DNA of 64,000 nucleotides from Bacteriovorax sp. BAL6_X (GTDB lineage: Bacteria; Bdellovibrionota; Bacteriovoracia; Bacteriovoracales; Bacteriovoracaceae): the NCBI RefSeq assembly GCF_000443995.1, contig NZ_AUMC01000009.1, positions 297,505 to 361,504 of the forward strand. Direction: 5' to 3'. Under the pieces are notes generated by a model. That model saw only the letters and a list, made by a program, of their open reading frames with translations, did not search any database and was not told where the DNA came from. The translations under genes were made by a program, and so were the position numbers. Below, piece after piece: positions 33,700 through 42,256 of this stretch (position 1 is the stretch's first letter; each line of letters opens with the position of its first letter).

Positions 33700-34723
33700 T
33701 AATGATCGTCTTAGGGCCATTATTTTCGGTTTATTTATCGTCTCTTCGATGTTGTTATTCTTCGTTTTTCCACGAGTCGCAACACCGTTATTAATTTGTT
33801 ATGTGCTAACGCTTATTCTAAATCCACTCCTCTTATTTTTTGAAAGATTTGGGATAAACCGTACGGCTTCGTCAGCACTTGTTGTTACACTTCTACTTTT
33901 TTTAACGATCTACCCTATTGTAAAGGTTACACCTTTAATGGTTAGTGAAGTAAATAACCTTGAAGTCTATATTCCAAAAGTCGAAAATTTTCTGAAGTCT
34001 GTATACGCGCAGCTGCAAGCATTTGTTGCTGATCGTACCGGCTACCACTTAAGTAGTGGTTATCTCCTACAATCAATGAATTTTATTAAAGATGAGTTTA
34101 GTGCATTTGTTCTTTTAGTTCCAAAGTATCTAGGATCTGCACTTGAATTATTCTTTATTGTACCTCTTTTCTTATTCTTTACTCTAAAAGATATGAGAAA
34201 TTTCAGGGAGCGTGTAACAAGACTTCTTCCAAATAAGTACTTTGAAAAGCTTTACCATCTTTCATTTCAATTTAATCGCCAGATTGGTGACTATATCTTA
34301 GCGAAAGTTATTGAAGCCAGTATTCTAGGAATCATTATTTTTACGGGACTATTTTTTCTCGATATTAGATTTTCTCTTTTATTTGGCTTACTTGCAGCAG
34401 TGACAAATATTATTCCTTACCTGGGTCCAGTATTTGGAGCTATTCCTGCATTTATTTTCATTGCTGCAGAATATGGAATGGGAACTCACTTTGGTGGTGC
34501 GTTTATTCTCTATATGGTTGCAAACGTTATTGATATTGCAATCGTCTTCCCATTACTTGTCTCTAAGATTGTTGACTTACACCCAGTTCTTGTTGTGGTC
34601 AGCGTGATCCTTGGATCGCAACTTCTGGGCATTACTGGAATGATCATTTCAATTCCACTTGCAGCGGCCGCTAAACTTCTTATAAACCAGATGCTTAAGG
34701 ACGTATACGAAGAGCGTTATTAG
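33692..34723 (+). CDS. AI-2E transporter family (TqsA/PerM-like) membrane protein
   Basis: 343 residues from ATG 33692 (an upstream TTG at 33683 is in frame). Seven to eight TM helices: N-terminal pair, a cytoplasmic amphipathic region (EVNNLEVYIPKVENFLKSVY), and the C-terminal helices with YILAKVIEASILG, NIIPYLGPVFGAIPA and the LVVVSVILGSQLLGITGMIIS family signature. Members export signalling molecules or other substrates or serve as sodium/proton antiporters; substrate unknown here. It precedes bamD by 51 bases. Confidence 0.88.
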   Translation: MTSNDRLRAIIFGLFIVSSMLLFFVFPRVATPLLICYVLTLILNPLLLFFERFGINRTASSALVVTLLLFLTIYPIVKVTPLMVSEVNNLEVYIPKVENFLKSVYAQLQAFVADRTGYHLSSGYLLQSMNFIKDEFSAFVLLVPKYLGSALELFFIVPLFLFFTLKDMRNFRERVTRLLPNKYFEKLYHLSFQFNRQIGDYILAKVIEASILGIIIFTGLFFLDIRFSLLFGLLAAVTNIIPYLGPVFGAIPAFIFIAAEYGMGTHFGGAFILYMVANVIDIAIVFPLLVSKIVDLHPVLVVVSVILGSQLLGITGMIISIPLAAAAKLLINQMLKDVYEERY

Positions 34724-34774
34724 CTTTGACGGGCCTTGCTAGAAAGTGCTAGAATTGCCTCTATAGGGGGCAAT

Positions 34775-35512
34775 GTGCACAAACTTATATCAATCATTTT
34801 CATTCTATTAATGACGTCATGCGCAGTTAATCGTCCGCAAGGAAGTACTGAAGCTGAAGTACTATTTAAAGAAGCTGAAAGACTAGTTAAATCTGAACGC
34901 TATATCATGGCGTTAGAAAAACTTAATAAAATTAAATCTCAATATCCATATAGTTATTACGCGACCTCTGCTGAACTTATGCAGGCGGATATTCTTTATA
35001 AGCAAGAAAACTTTGAAGAGGCCGCTGCTGCATACTTGCTATTTAAGGACTTTCACCCGAAACATCCTAAAATGGATTATGTTACTTTTAAAATTGCTGA
35101 AGCTTATTATAAGCAAAAGCCTTCGACTTTTGATCGTGATCTAACACCTGCTAAACAGGCCATAAAGTATTTTAATGAGCTTAGAAGTTTATATCCTCAA
35201 TCTGAATATCTAAAAGACGCCAGAGAAAAAATTGATGAGTGCTATAAAATGATTAAAGATAAGGAATTATATATTGCAAATTTCTACTTTAAAACAAAGG
35301 ATTGGCAATCGGCTTCATTTCGTTATGAACAACTTTTAGCTCAATTCAGTGATGATAGTGTAAAGAAGCTGGCAAGTGATAGGCTCGTCCACATTGGTTT
35401 GAAAAGTGCTAGACCAGAATTATGTGAATTAGTTTTTAAAAACTATCGCTACTTATACAAAGATAAAGATCTTTCTAATTTAAAGAAAGACATTAAAAAG
35501 TGTATGGAATAG
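34775..35512 (+). CDS. bamD: BamD-like outer-membrane assembly lipoprotein
   Basis: 245 residues from GTG 34775, with AGGGGG 4 bases upstream; a longer frame starts at 34736 but the leader MHKLISIIFILLMTSC begins here. Lipobox Cys is residue 15. TPR units follow: YIMALEKLNKIKSQYPYSYYA, FEEAAAAYLLFKDFHPKHPKM, AIKYFNELRSLYPQSEYLKDA and WQSASFRYEQLLAQFSDDS. The YPxSxYA and FxxxxPxHP-like spacing matches BamD. It supports the BamA barrel machinery at the outer membrane. Confidence 0.88.
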   Translation: MHKLISIIFILLMTSCAVNRPQGSTEAEVLFKEAERLVKSERYIMALEKLNKIKSQYPYSYYATSAELMQADILYKQENFEEAAAAYLLFKDFHPKHPKMDYVTFKIAEAYYKQKPSTFDRDLTPAKQAIKYFNELRSLYPQSEYLKDAREKIDECYKMIKDKELYIANFYFKTKDWQSASFRYEQLLAQFSDDSVKKLASDRLVHIGLKSARPELCELVFKNYRYLYKDKDLSNLKKDIKKCME

Positions 35513-35524
35513 GGGACTTCGAGT

Positions 35525-36256
35525 ATGATGAAATCTTTTGAACAAGAAAAATTATCAAAGAAGGCCAAAGTTGCTTTTGAAAATCGTGAGTATAATAAAG
35601 CGATTTCTATTTATAATGAACTTTTAGAAATTGATGCTAAAGATGCTGATGCACTTTTTAATATTGCTAATATCTTTCACTTAACAGGTGAGATATCAAA
35701 AGCAATTAAAGCATTTAAAAAAGTTCTAGAGGTAAGACCAGACCATACAGATGCGGCAGTTAGTTTATCAGTTCTTTATAATGATATTGGTCAATACGAA
35801 GAAGCGAGTAAAATTTTTCAAATAGCATCTCAAAAAGTTAAAGTTAACTCAAAGAGTGATGAGCTTAATGATAATCATATAGATAGAAAATTTGCGCTCA
35901 AGCACTATGAGTTAGCTGATCTATATCTAACTTATAATCGTTACGATGAAGCTTTATTTGAATATGGAAAAGTCTTAAAACTTGATCCTTCAAACTTAGA
36001 GGCACGAGTAAAGATGGCCAAGGTTTACGCAAAGAAAGGTTTTGTTAATAAGTCTTTTGAAGAACTTTCTAGTTTAAAAAATGAAAGGCCAGATTATCTT
36101 CCAGGTAGAATTGCTCTTGGTGTTCTTAACTATGGTAAAGGTGATATCTTAAGTGCGACTAGTGAGTGGGAAAAAGTAATTTCTGTTGATCCTCTTAATA
36201 GTGAAGCGCAGATGTATTTAAATTTTGCAAAGAATGCAACTGAGACAACACTTTAA
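35525..36256 (+). CDS. TPR-repeat protein
   Basis: 243 residues, no signal peptide; 12 bases after bamD. Five or six tetratricopeptide repeats, e.g. YNKAISIYNELLEIDAKDAD, ISKAIKAFKKVLEVRPDHTD and YDEALFEYGKVLKLDPSNLE. No enzymatic domain is attached, so it should be a binding or scaffold protein. It is the last gene of the run from 32443 and ends before a bidirectional terminator. Confidence 0.75.
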   Translation: MMKSFEQEKLSKKAKVAFENREYNKAISIYNELLEIDAKDADALFNIANIFHLTGEISKAIKAFKKVLEVRPDHTDAAVSLSVLYNDIGQYEEASKIFQIASQKVKVNSKSDELNDNHIDRKFALKHYELADLYLTYNRYDEALFEYGKVLKLDPSNLEARVKMAKVYAKKGFVNKSFEELSSLKNERPDYLPGRIALGVLNYGKGDILSATSEWEKVISVDPLNSEAQMYLNFAKNATETTL

Positions 36257-36276
36257 ATAATTTAAAATTTGAAAAT

Positions 36277-36308
36277 AAAAAAAGCACCATTACTGGTGCT
36301 TTTCTTTT
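36277..36308. terminator. bidirectional intrinsic terminator between TPR gene and fliW
   Basis: AAAGCACCA, loop TTAC, TGGTGCTTT with an A-run before and TTCTTTT after. It serves the plus-strand TPR gene and the minus-strand flagellar operon ending at fliW. Confidence 0.88.
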
Positions 36309-36333
36309 ATATAATTTCTTTTGGGAAATAGAA

Positions 36334-36888
36334 TTAAGCTTCTGCTGAATGATCAACTGAAGTTTCTGTTGAAGATGATTGCTCTACAACAGTTGGCTCT
36401 GTGGCAACACTTACATTTGTACGAACAGAATCATCAGAGTGGAAATTCATGATCGACTTTTTAAGTGCATTATACATTTCAAATTTTACTTCAAGCTTAT
36501 TGTCTTGAAGAACAATTTGACGAGCTTTGTGTGAATCATTGTTAATAATGATTGGCGCCTTTAGATTAGCCGACATTTGAGTTACATCCGTTGGAATAGT
36601 AAGGATTGTATAAACGCTTGCATTAGAAAGGTTTTCTAGTTTTAGGCTATTAAGTTCTGCCGGTAGTAGGCTAATTGAATAATCTTCTTTAAAAATTTTT
36701 GGCTCAATGATTGGGAATGCTGTTGCACCGTCATCAGTTGATTGAAGCCATAGGATTAGAGTCTGATCACCTGGATCAACAACAAAGAAGTCCTTAAGAT
36801 TCTCAAAACCAAGAATACCTTCTTCGAACCTGATAATATCTTTATTGTTAACTTCTAATTCCCCAAATCGTGTTGTGCTTACTTTCAC
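36334..36888 (-). CDS. fliW: flagellar assembly factor FliW
   Basis: 184 residues; AGGA before ATG. The FliW core (about 1-145) shows VNNKDIIRFEEGILGFENLKDF, LLPAELNSLKLENLSNASVYTIL and APIIINNDSHKARQIVL. A 40-residue Ser/Thr/Glu-rich tail is an extension beyond typical FliW. FliW binds CsrA and relieves its repression, and is itself sequestered by flagellin. It follows csrA (78 bases between), matching the partner-switch arrangement of many flagellated bacteria. Confidence 0.95.
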   Translation of the reverse strand: MKVSTTRFGELEVNNKDIIRFEEGILGFENLKDFFVVDPGDQTLILWLQSTDDGATAFPIIEPKIFKEDYSISLLPAELNSLKLENLSNASVYTILTIPTDVTQMSANLKAPIIINNDSHKARQIVLQDNKLEVKFEMYNALKKSIMNFHSDDSVRTNVSVATEPTVVEQSSSTETSVDHSAEA

Positions 36889-36965
36889 TGTCGTTCCTCC
36901 GAATTCAAGTTTAAGAACTTGATAACAGATTTTAACAGCCGTAGGGGCAAAAGAGCAAGCGGAAT

Positions 36966-37199
36966 TTATTTCTTATTTCGCAGCGCATCCGTTAAGTCAG
37001 ACAGACTCTCTGGGCCAGCTTGGGAAGCTTCGTAATTTTGTTCCTGGATAGCTTTATAGACTTCTTCGCGGTGAATTTTTGTTTCTTTTGGGGCCTTGAT
37101 ACCAAGTCGAACTTGTTTGCCTTTAATTTGCACAACGACAATCTTAATATGATCGTCGATCGCTATACTTTCCCCTAGCTTCCTTGTTAAAACCAGCAT
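36966..37199 (-). CDS. csrA: carbon storage regulator CsrA
   Basis: 77 residues: MLVLTRKLGESIAIDDHIKI, then VRLGIKAPKETKIHREEVYKAI, the full CsrA fold with the RNA-binding residues, plus a 17-residue tail. It represses translation of flagellin and other mRNAs by binding GGA in hairpins. FliW downstream is its antagonist. The leader has nested hairpins and GGA motifs that may allow autoregulation. Confidence 0.97.
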   Translation of the reverse strand: MLVLTRKLGESIAIDDHIKIVVVQIKGKQVRLGIKAPKETKIHREEVYKAIQEQNYEASQAGPESLSDLTDALRNKK

Positions 37200-37247
37200 T
37201 TCACATCCTCAATTTTGAACCGTCCTGATTCATCAGGTAATGGTTCA
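37200..37247 (-). promoter_or_regulatory. structured csrA leader with GGA motifs
   Basis: Nested inverted repeats: outer TGAACC (37216-37221) with GGTTCA (37242-37247); inner CCTGAT (37224-37229) with ATCAGG (37232-37237). In the mRNA (minus) sense, AGGA occurs beside the inner stem, and GAGGATG is the Shine-Dalgarno region of csrA. CsrA binds such GGA sites, so autoregulation is plausible. Confidence 0.5.
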
Positions 37248-37315
37248 TATATTATTCATAACTTTAAAAATCAAGTAAAAAATCAACTAAATAAAAAAAA
37301 AGTAGCAGCAGCGTG

Positions 37316-38353
37316 TTAGCGTAGAAAGTCCAATAGGTTCTTGTTTAGAAGCCCTTCAGATGTTTTGTACGCAGTTTTCAAGATTTCTTGCTGACGCGTA
37401 ATGTCTGAGAATAATTCAGTTACATCAGCATCGACCAGCTTGCTCTTTCTTTCCATATTGTCGATATTATTTGCATCAATCGTGTTCACATTTGTCATGA
37501 CTGAACTTGCGACTGAGCCTACACGTGTTCGTAATGTAACGAGACGTGTTACCGCTGTATCAAATTTCTCTAAAAGATTTTGAATTTGATCAGGGTCATT
37601 ATTTTCTAAAGAGATTGCAAGTGAATCTAGAAGTCCAAAAAGATTAGCGGATTCTTTATATTTACCAGCATCTACGCCTATTGGGCTTGATGCGATCTCT
37701 CGATTATTTTCTTCGGACATAATCTCGCGATTTTTACTTTTTTCTCGAGAATTCGCCATTTCAGGAAATTTTTCTAAGGGATGAGTCACTTGTGAATCTG
37801 TTTCAGATTCGGCCATAAATACTTCTTTACCATGCAGGTTAACCTGTACGAAGAAATCCTTTCCGACCTCTAAAGTGATATGGCCATTGTCACCTTTATA
37901 CTCGCCATTTTCATTAAATGGAGTATCCAGTGTTTTAAAACCCGAGAAAATATAGCGTTGTCCAACACGCTTATTTGCAATTGAAAGGGCCAGATTTTTA
38001 AGTTGCTTAACTTCATTGGCAACATTGTTTCTAACATCTTCATTGTAGATATCTGAAGATTGCGCGATAGCAATCTCTTTGGCCTTTCCCATAATATCTG
38101 TTAGGTTTTCAAGAGCTTTTTCTGTGATATTTAATTGAAGAAGTGCGAAGTCTGCATTTCTTTTAAATTGGGAATTATCTTTTGTTACACTAGATATCTG
38201 AAGTGCTTCAATATTTGCTGCAGGATTATCTGAAGGTTTACGCATACTCTTAAGAGTTGTTCCCTTCATTTGCAGGTCTTCCATTTTAGACTTGTGCTTA
38301 TTAAGCGTATGTCTAATCGAAAGAGTCGTTGAATTTTCTGACACTCTAGTCAT
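37316..38353 (-). CDS. flgL: flagellar hook-filament junction protein FlgL
   Basis: 345 residues. The N-terminal helix TRVSENSTTLSIRHTLNKHK resembles flagellin D0, with GTTLKSMRKPSDNPAANIEAL and C-terminal SKLVDADVTELFSDITRQQEIL (in parts), then LLNKNLLDFLR. It forms the junction between hook and filament together with FlgK. A minus-strand ribosome-binding site (GGAT) lies before the ATG. It starts 17 bases after flgK. Confidence 0.93.
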   Translation of the reverse strand: MTRVSENSTTLSIRHTLNKHKSKMEDLQMKGTTLKSMRKPSDNPAANIEALQISSVTKDNSQFKRNADFALLQLNITEKALENLTDIMGKAKEIAIAQSSDIYNEDVRNNVANEVKQLKNLALSIANKRVGQRYIFSGFKTLDTPFNENGEYKGDNGHITLEVGKDFFVQVNLHGKEVFMAESETDSQVTHPLEKFPEMANSREKSKNREIMSEENNREIASSPIGVDAGKYKESANLFGLLDSLAISLENNDPDQIQNLLEKFDTAVTRLVTLRTRVGSVASSVMTNVNTIDANNIDNMERKSKLVDADVTELFSDITRQQEILKTAYKTSEGLLNKNLLDFLR

Positions 38354-38369
38354 TTTTCAATAATCCTAA

Positions 38370-39836
38370 TTACTGCTTAATTGATAAGACAGTATCAAAC
38401 ATTTCGTTTGCTGTTTTCATTACTTTAGCAGCAGCTTCATATGCGTGCTGATACTTAATCATATTTGCCGCTTCTTCATCGATTGAAACACCACTAATTC
38501 TTTCACGAATTGAGTTGGCCTGTGCTAGTAATCCTTCTGATTGTTCAGCGTCTAGTTTGGCCTTACCTGTTTCAAGTCCAACATTACCTACTGTTTTAAG
38601 ATAGTCCTCTTCAAGTGTTGCTGTACCACCTGACATTAATCTCTCATGTTGTAGTTTAGAGATTGCAATAGCAACACGGTTATCCCCGGGACTATTTGGA
38701 GATAGTGCTGTTGCTATATTTGAAATATCTGATTTGATCGCATCACTTAGGTCAATGTTAAGCGCAGCTCCCTCTATTTTCATAGGTGCTGAGAAGAAGT
38801 TATTTCCTGTCGTCGGCCCTTTGTTATCCATTGATACTGGATTACCATTAACATCTGTTTGAATCTCGCGATTAACATATCCTCTTCTGTGGATTGCATT
38901 GACGTAATTCATAAATTCGTATGCTGTCTGGTCTAGCTTTTCTTTTAATTGTTTGACGTCATTATTTCTAACTTTAATTACGGCACCTAGTGAACCACCT
39001 TGAAATTTTTCAGTAATTTGTTGACCGGAACGACTTGCCCAGAAGATCTCCATTGAGCCATCTTGACCATTAGTTGATTCATCTTTACCAAACACATACG
39101 TTCCAAGTTTTTGTGATTGAGCTGCTGTAACGAGTGTACCAATGCCAGGAGATTGAACGTTATAATTTCCACGTTCATCTTGATAGGTATGTATTTTTAT
39201 AATCTTTGATAATTCCTTAACTGATAAATCACGTTGATCTCGAAGATCTCCAGTTTCATCGCCTGTTGCTTCGAGTTCTCGAATCTTTCTATTTAATGTT
39301 GCAATTGAGTCTATATGTTGATTAGCATCCTTAACTGAGATCATAATCTTATCATCAATACTCTTTGAGATCTCGTTAAGAGTCTCTGCGATTCTTCTAA
39401 AGTCTTTTACAATTAATTGTGCTTTATCACGTACAACTGAACGTACGGTTTCGTTCTCTGGTTGATTCGCAAGATCACGAAATGAATTAAAAAAATTATT
39501 GAGAATTTGATTAAGACCTTCATTGTCGATTTCATTAAAGATATCTTCAACGCGACTTAGTTGTTCAGCTCTATTATTGTAGTAGGATTCATTACTTTGA
39601 CTATCACGTAATTTTTTTTCAACGAATTTATCATGAACACGATTAATACTTTTAATTCTAGTACCACTACCAGTTATTAATCCATCCTTAATAAGAGGCA
39701 TATTAGATTGTTGGTGTACACGCTGACGAGAATATCCTTCCGTATTTGCATTGGAAATATTATGCGACGTTACCTCTAGCGATTTCTTAGAGGCGTTAAG
39801 TCCTGTATTTGCAATGTTTAACAGACGTGTAGACAA
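38370..39836 (-). CDS. flgK: flagellar hook-associated protein FlgK
   Basis: 488 residues; TTG start with GGAG 5 bases upstream. The N-terminal rod/hook signature is LLNIANTGLNASKKSLEVTSHNISNANTEGYSRQ in pieces (LLNIANTGLNASKKSLEV, HNISNANTEGYSRQ), and the C-terminus has GVSIDEEAANMIKYQHAYEAAAKVM. Between them is the hook-associated region (EIFWASRSGQQITEKF, MNYVNAIHRRGY). It is exported by the flagellar type III system. Preceded by flgN 12 bases away. Confidence 0.96.
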   Translation of the reverse strand: MSTRLLNIANTGLNASKKSLEVTSHNISNANTEGYSRQRVHQQSNMPLIKDGLITGSGTRIKSINRVHDKFVEKKLRDSQSNESYYNNRAEQLSRVEDIFNEIDNEGLNQILNNFFNSFRDLANQPENETVRSVVRDKAQLIVKDFRRIAETLNEISKSIDDKIMISVKDANQHIDSIATLNRKIRELEATGDETGDLRDQRDLSVKELSKIIKIHTYQDERGNYNVQSPGIGTLVTAAQSQKLGTYVFGKDESTNGQDGSMEIFWASRSGQQITEKFQGGSLGAVIKVRNNDVKQLKEKLDQTAYEFMNYVNAIHRRGYVNREIQTDVNGNPVSMDNKGPTTGNNFFSAPMKIEGAALNIDLSDAIKSDISNIATALSPNSPGDNRVAIAISKLQHERLMSGGTATLEEDYLKTVGNVGLETGKAKLDAEQSEGLLAQANSIRERISGVSIDEEAANMIKYQHAYEAAAKVMKTANEMFDTVLSIKQ

Positions 39837-39847
39837 ATAATCTCCAA

Positions 39848-40351
39848 TTAAGGATTTCGCTCAAGCGATCTTTGCTGAGTGATACCTTTGGCGTTATATG
39901 TAGATACTGTCTTAGTACCCATTGCACTTTCTCTGATCTCACGAAGAGAGTTTAGTGCTTTGTTAATAAAAAGTTGATTCTTCTTATTTTGTGTTTGAAT
40001 TTTTTCAATAATATCTACTAAAAGACTATTGAATCTGAATAAGTGTTTACCATCTTTTTCAGCTTCAAACTTTGAGAAGAATTCAACTAGGTCAGTGATT
40101 GAATTAATTTTTAATTCTTTATAGTCCTTTTGAATATTTGAAAGAATCTTGTTTCTGGCCTTTTCATTTACTTCTATCTTTGCAATGATTTCAGACTTTT
40201 TAGAAACTTTTTCTTCTAGCTCATCAATCTTACTATCAAGTAGGAGAGCGTACTCATCACAAGTTAAATCAAATAATTTATAGTGAAGCTCACACTGTGA
40301 CTTCCATATATCTGTAATTTGAAAGTAATATGTTGCTAGTTGTGTTTTCAT
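39848..40351 (-). CDS. flgN: FlgN-like flagellar export chaperone
   Basis: 167 residues, almost entirely alpha-helical (KIDELEEKVSKKSEIIAKIEV). Length, composition and position between flgM and flgK match FlgN, the cytosolic chaperone for FlgK and FlgL. FlgN sequences are poorly conserved, so assignment depends on context. It overlaps flgM by one base. Confidence 0.75.
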   Translation of the reverse strand: MKTQLATYYFQITDIWKSQCELHYKLFDLTCDEYALLLDSKIDELEEKVSKKSEIIAKIEVNEKARNKILSNIQKDYKELKINSITDLVEFFSKFEAEKDGKHLFRFNSLLVDIIEKIQTQNKKNQLFINKALNSLREIRESAMGTKTVSTYNAKGITQQRSLERNP

Positions 40352-40683
40352 TATACTCCGAACTCTTCCCCAAGAATTTTATCTGCCATTTTGTCATAAT
40401 CCATTTTGTAGGTTCCACCTTGGATTTGAGCTTTTAGTGCAGCTATCTTTGCAGAGTTATCAACTTCTGGTGCTGCATCAACAGCTTTCTTGATATGTGC
40501 AAAATCTTTTACTGCTTCAGGTATTGAAACTCTGGCATCATTTCTTGTTTGATTATCAATATAAGCTTTTTGAGCATTCGTGTTTCTTTTAATTGGAGCT
40601 TGCTTCTGGATCTCTTGTGATCTCTCGGCCGTAGTTTTAGCATTTGGAAAGAAACTTGATCTCGTATTTGTTACACTACTCAT
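40351..40683 (-). CDS. flgM: anti-sigma-28 factor FlgM
   Basis: 110 residues; GGAG six bases before ATG. The C-terminal half (IPEAVKDFAHIKKAVDAAPE, VDNSAKIAALKAQIQGGTY, KMDYDKMADKILGEEF) matches the sigma-28-binding FlgM core. The N-terminus is disordered and polar. It holds back FliA until the hook is built, then leaves through the export apparatus. Overlaps flgJ by 8 bases and flgN by 1. Confidence 0.88.
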   Translation of the reverse strand: MSSVTNTRSSFFPNAKTTAERSQEIQKQAPIKRNTNAQKAYIDNQTRNDARVSIPEAVKDFAHIKKAVDAAPEVDNSAKIAALKAQIQGGTYKMDYDKMADKILGEEFGV

Positions 40684-41119
40684 ACTTTACTCCAATTTGT
40701 TTTGCCTGCTTCATTGCTATTGATTGAGAAGGTTGAGTTGGCCCTTCTTCAATTCGAATTTGGTTTTGTGCATACTTATTTTTATTGTCCAAATAGTTTT
40801 GATAATTTTGTTCATTCCTCATATGCTTTGGATAAATTTCATTCAAAATCATTTTTTGTATTTGGCTATCTTCTTTAACAAGAGCTTTAGCACGCTCACT
40901 TGTCATAAGACCGTTATAGAAATTTCCTGCTGTACTTTGCACGCCACTGTTAAGTGACTTAGTCATTTCTTTAACCATTAACTCATTAAATTGTGCCTCT
41001 AGCCCTTGGGCCGCACCTTTGATCTCTTCAGGAATATACTTGTCAGAATTTGCAGGACGTACAGATTTTTGCGCATTTGCGTTTTGTATTTGTGGTCTAT
41101 GAATTTTGATTTCATTCAT
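40676..41119 (-). CDS. flgJ: FlgJ-type rod-binding protein (no muramidase domain)
   Basis: 147 residues from ATG 41119, chosen because AGGATG lies about 8 bases upstream; upstream starts at 41128 and 41149 are less likely. The rod-binding domain is GLEAQFNELMVKEMTKSL, then NFYNGLMTSERAKALVKEDS. There is no C-terminal peptidoglycan hydrolase, as in many non-enteric bacteria, where another enzyme clears the wall. It sits between flgI and flgM. Confidence 0.82.
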   Translation of the reverse strand: MNEIKIHRPQIQNANAQKSVRPANSDKYIPEEIKGAAQGLEAQFNELMVKEMTKSLNSGVQSTAGNFYNGLMTSERAKALVKEDSQIQKMILNEIYPKHMRNEQNYQNYLDNKNKYAQNQIRIEEGPTQPSQSIAMKQAKQIGVKYE

Positions 41120-41198
41120 AATACTCATCCTGAGTTTCTGGCCGTTCAATCCTTGAAAAGCCCATTATCATTAATATTTTAACATTTTTTTTAGTTTT

Positions 41199-41226
41199 TT
41201 TATACCCAGCTCTTAAAAATGGTAAA
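41199..41226 (-). promoter_or_regulatory. possible promoter for the flgJMNKL half of the flagellar block
   Basis: In the 129-bp gap after flgI, read on the minus strand: TTTACC (41226-41221), 16 bases, TATAAA (41204-41199). Spacing and -35 are imperfect. No sigma-28 or sigma-54 site was found in this gap. Confidence 0.3.
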
Positions 41227-41248
41227 AAATGCTATTTGACATTGAAAG

Positions 41249-42253
41249 TTAAATTAACTCAATTTCTCCAACTAGTGCACCATTTCTCTTAAGTGCTTGA
41301 AAAATCGAAATTAAATCTTCCGGCGTCGCACCTAATGCATTTAGGCTTTTAACAAGATCATTTAGTGTAGTTGTCTTGTCAACTAAACGAATATTTCCAT
41401 CATCACCATCTTTCTTCTTGTTATTAACCTGAATATTTAGTCCACCATGAGAAATCGCAACCGCTTCAACGGTAATATCTCCACCTGCAACAATAGTACC
41501 TGTTCGCTCATTGATGATGATTTTAGCAATACGATCTGTATGAACTTTAAAATTTTCGATAATCGCTAAAAGTTGTACGATTTTTCTTTGGTACTGTATT
41601 GGTACAATAATATCAACAGTATTTGAGTCCTTTGCTATGGCATACTTTCCACCTAGTTCTTGATTGATAGTTTTTTCAATTCTAGCAGCAGTTGTGAAGT
41701 CTGGACTCTTGAGTGCAAGTCTCAATGATTTCTTCTTATCGAAATCTAATTGTAACTCTCTTTCAACAACTGCACCCTGTGGAATAAGTCCTGTTGTCGC
41801 AAATTTCTTACCATTTTCTAGGCCACCAATTGAAATTGATCCATTTGCTACAGCATAAACATTTCCGTCACCGCCTTTAAGTGGAGTGATCAGAAGCGTT
41901 CCTCCTGCAAGAGAAGAAGCATCACCAATTGATGAAACCTTTACATCCATTTTTTGTCCAACTCGGCTAAATGATGGGAGTTCAGCTGTAACAATTACTG
42001 CCGCAACGTTCTTTGAACTAATTTCATTTTGTGGATTAAGTCCAAGCTTTTGAAACATACGTTTAAGAGAAGTATTTGTTACTTCTCCACCACCATCCCC
42101 AGTACCATTTAGTCCAACAACTAAACCATAACCAACGATAGGGTTTTTTCGAACGCCTTTAACATCCACTAGGTCTTTTAAACGACTCATCTTTGCCTCA
42201 ATATGAGTTCCAAAAGATAAAAGGATAAGACCAAAAATTAACTTTTTAAACAT
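41249..42253 (-). CDS. flgI: flagellar P-ring protein FlgI
   Basis: 334 residues. Cleavable signal peptide (MFKKLIFGLILLSFGTHIEA). The mature start MSRLKDLVDVKGVRKNPIVGYG and VVGLNGTGDGG are the FlgI signature, followed by NVAAVIVTAELPSFSR and SLAGGTLLITPLKGGDGNVYA. It forms the periplasmic P ring around the rod. Starts 3 bases after flgH. Confidence 0.97.
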   Translation of the reverse strand: MFKKLIFGLILLSFGTHIEAKMSRLKDLVDVKGVRKNPIVGYGLVVGLNGTGDGGGEVTNTSLKRMFQKLGLNPQNEISSKNVAAVIVTAELPSFSRVGQKMDVKVSSIGDASSLAGGTLLITPLKGGDGNVYAVANGSISIGGLENGKKFATTGLIPQGAVVERELQLDFDKKKSLRLALKSPDFTTAARIEKTINQELGGKYAIAKDSNTVDIIVPIQYQRKIVQLLAIIENFKVHTDRIAKIIINERTGTIVAGGDITVEAVAISHGGLNIQVNNKKKDGDDGNIRLVDKTTTLNDLVKSLNALGATPEDLISIFQALKRNGALVGEIELI

Positions 42254-42256
42254 TAA

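Noticed and set aside
41120..41248. Sigma-28 promoter before flgJMNKL
   Set aside because: The gap contains TAAA and GATAA pieces but not at proper spacing, so only a weak sigma-70-like site is reported.
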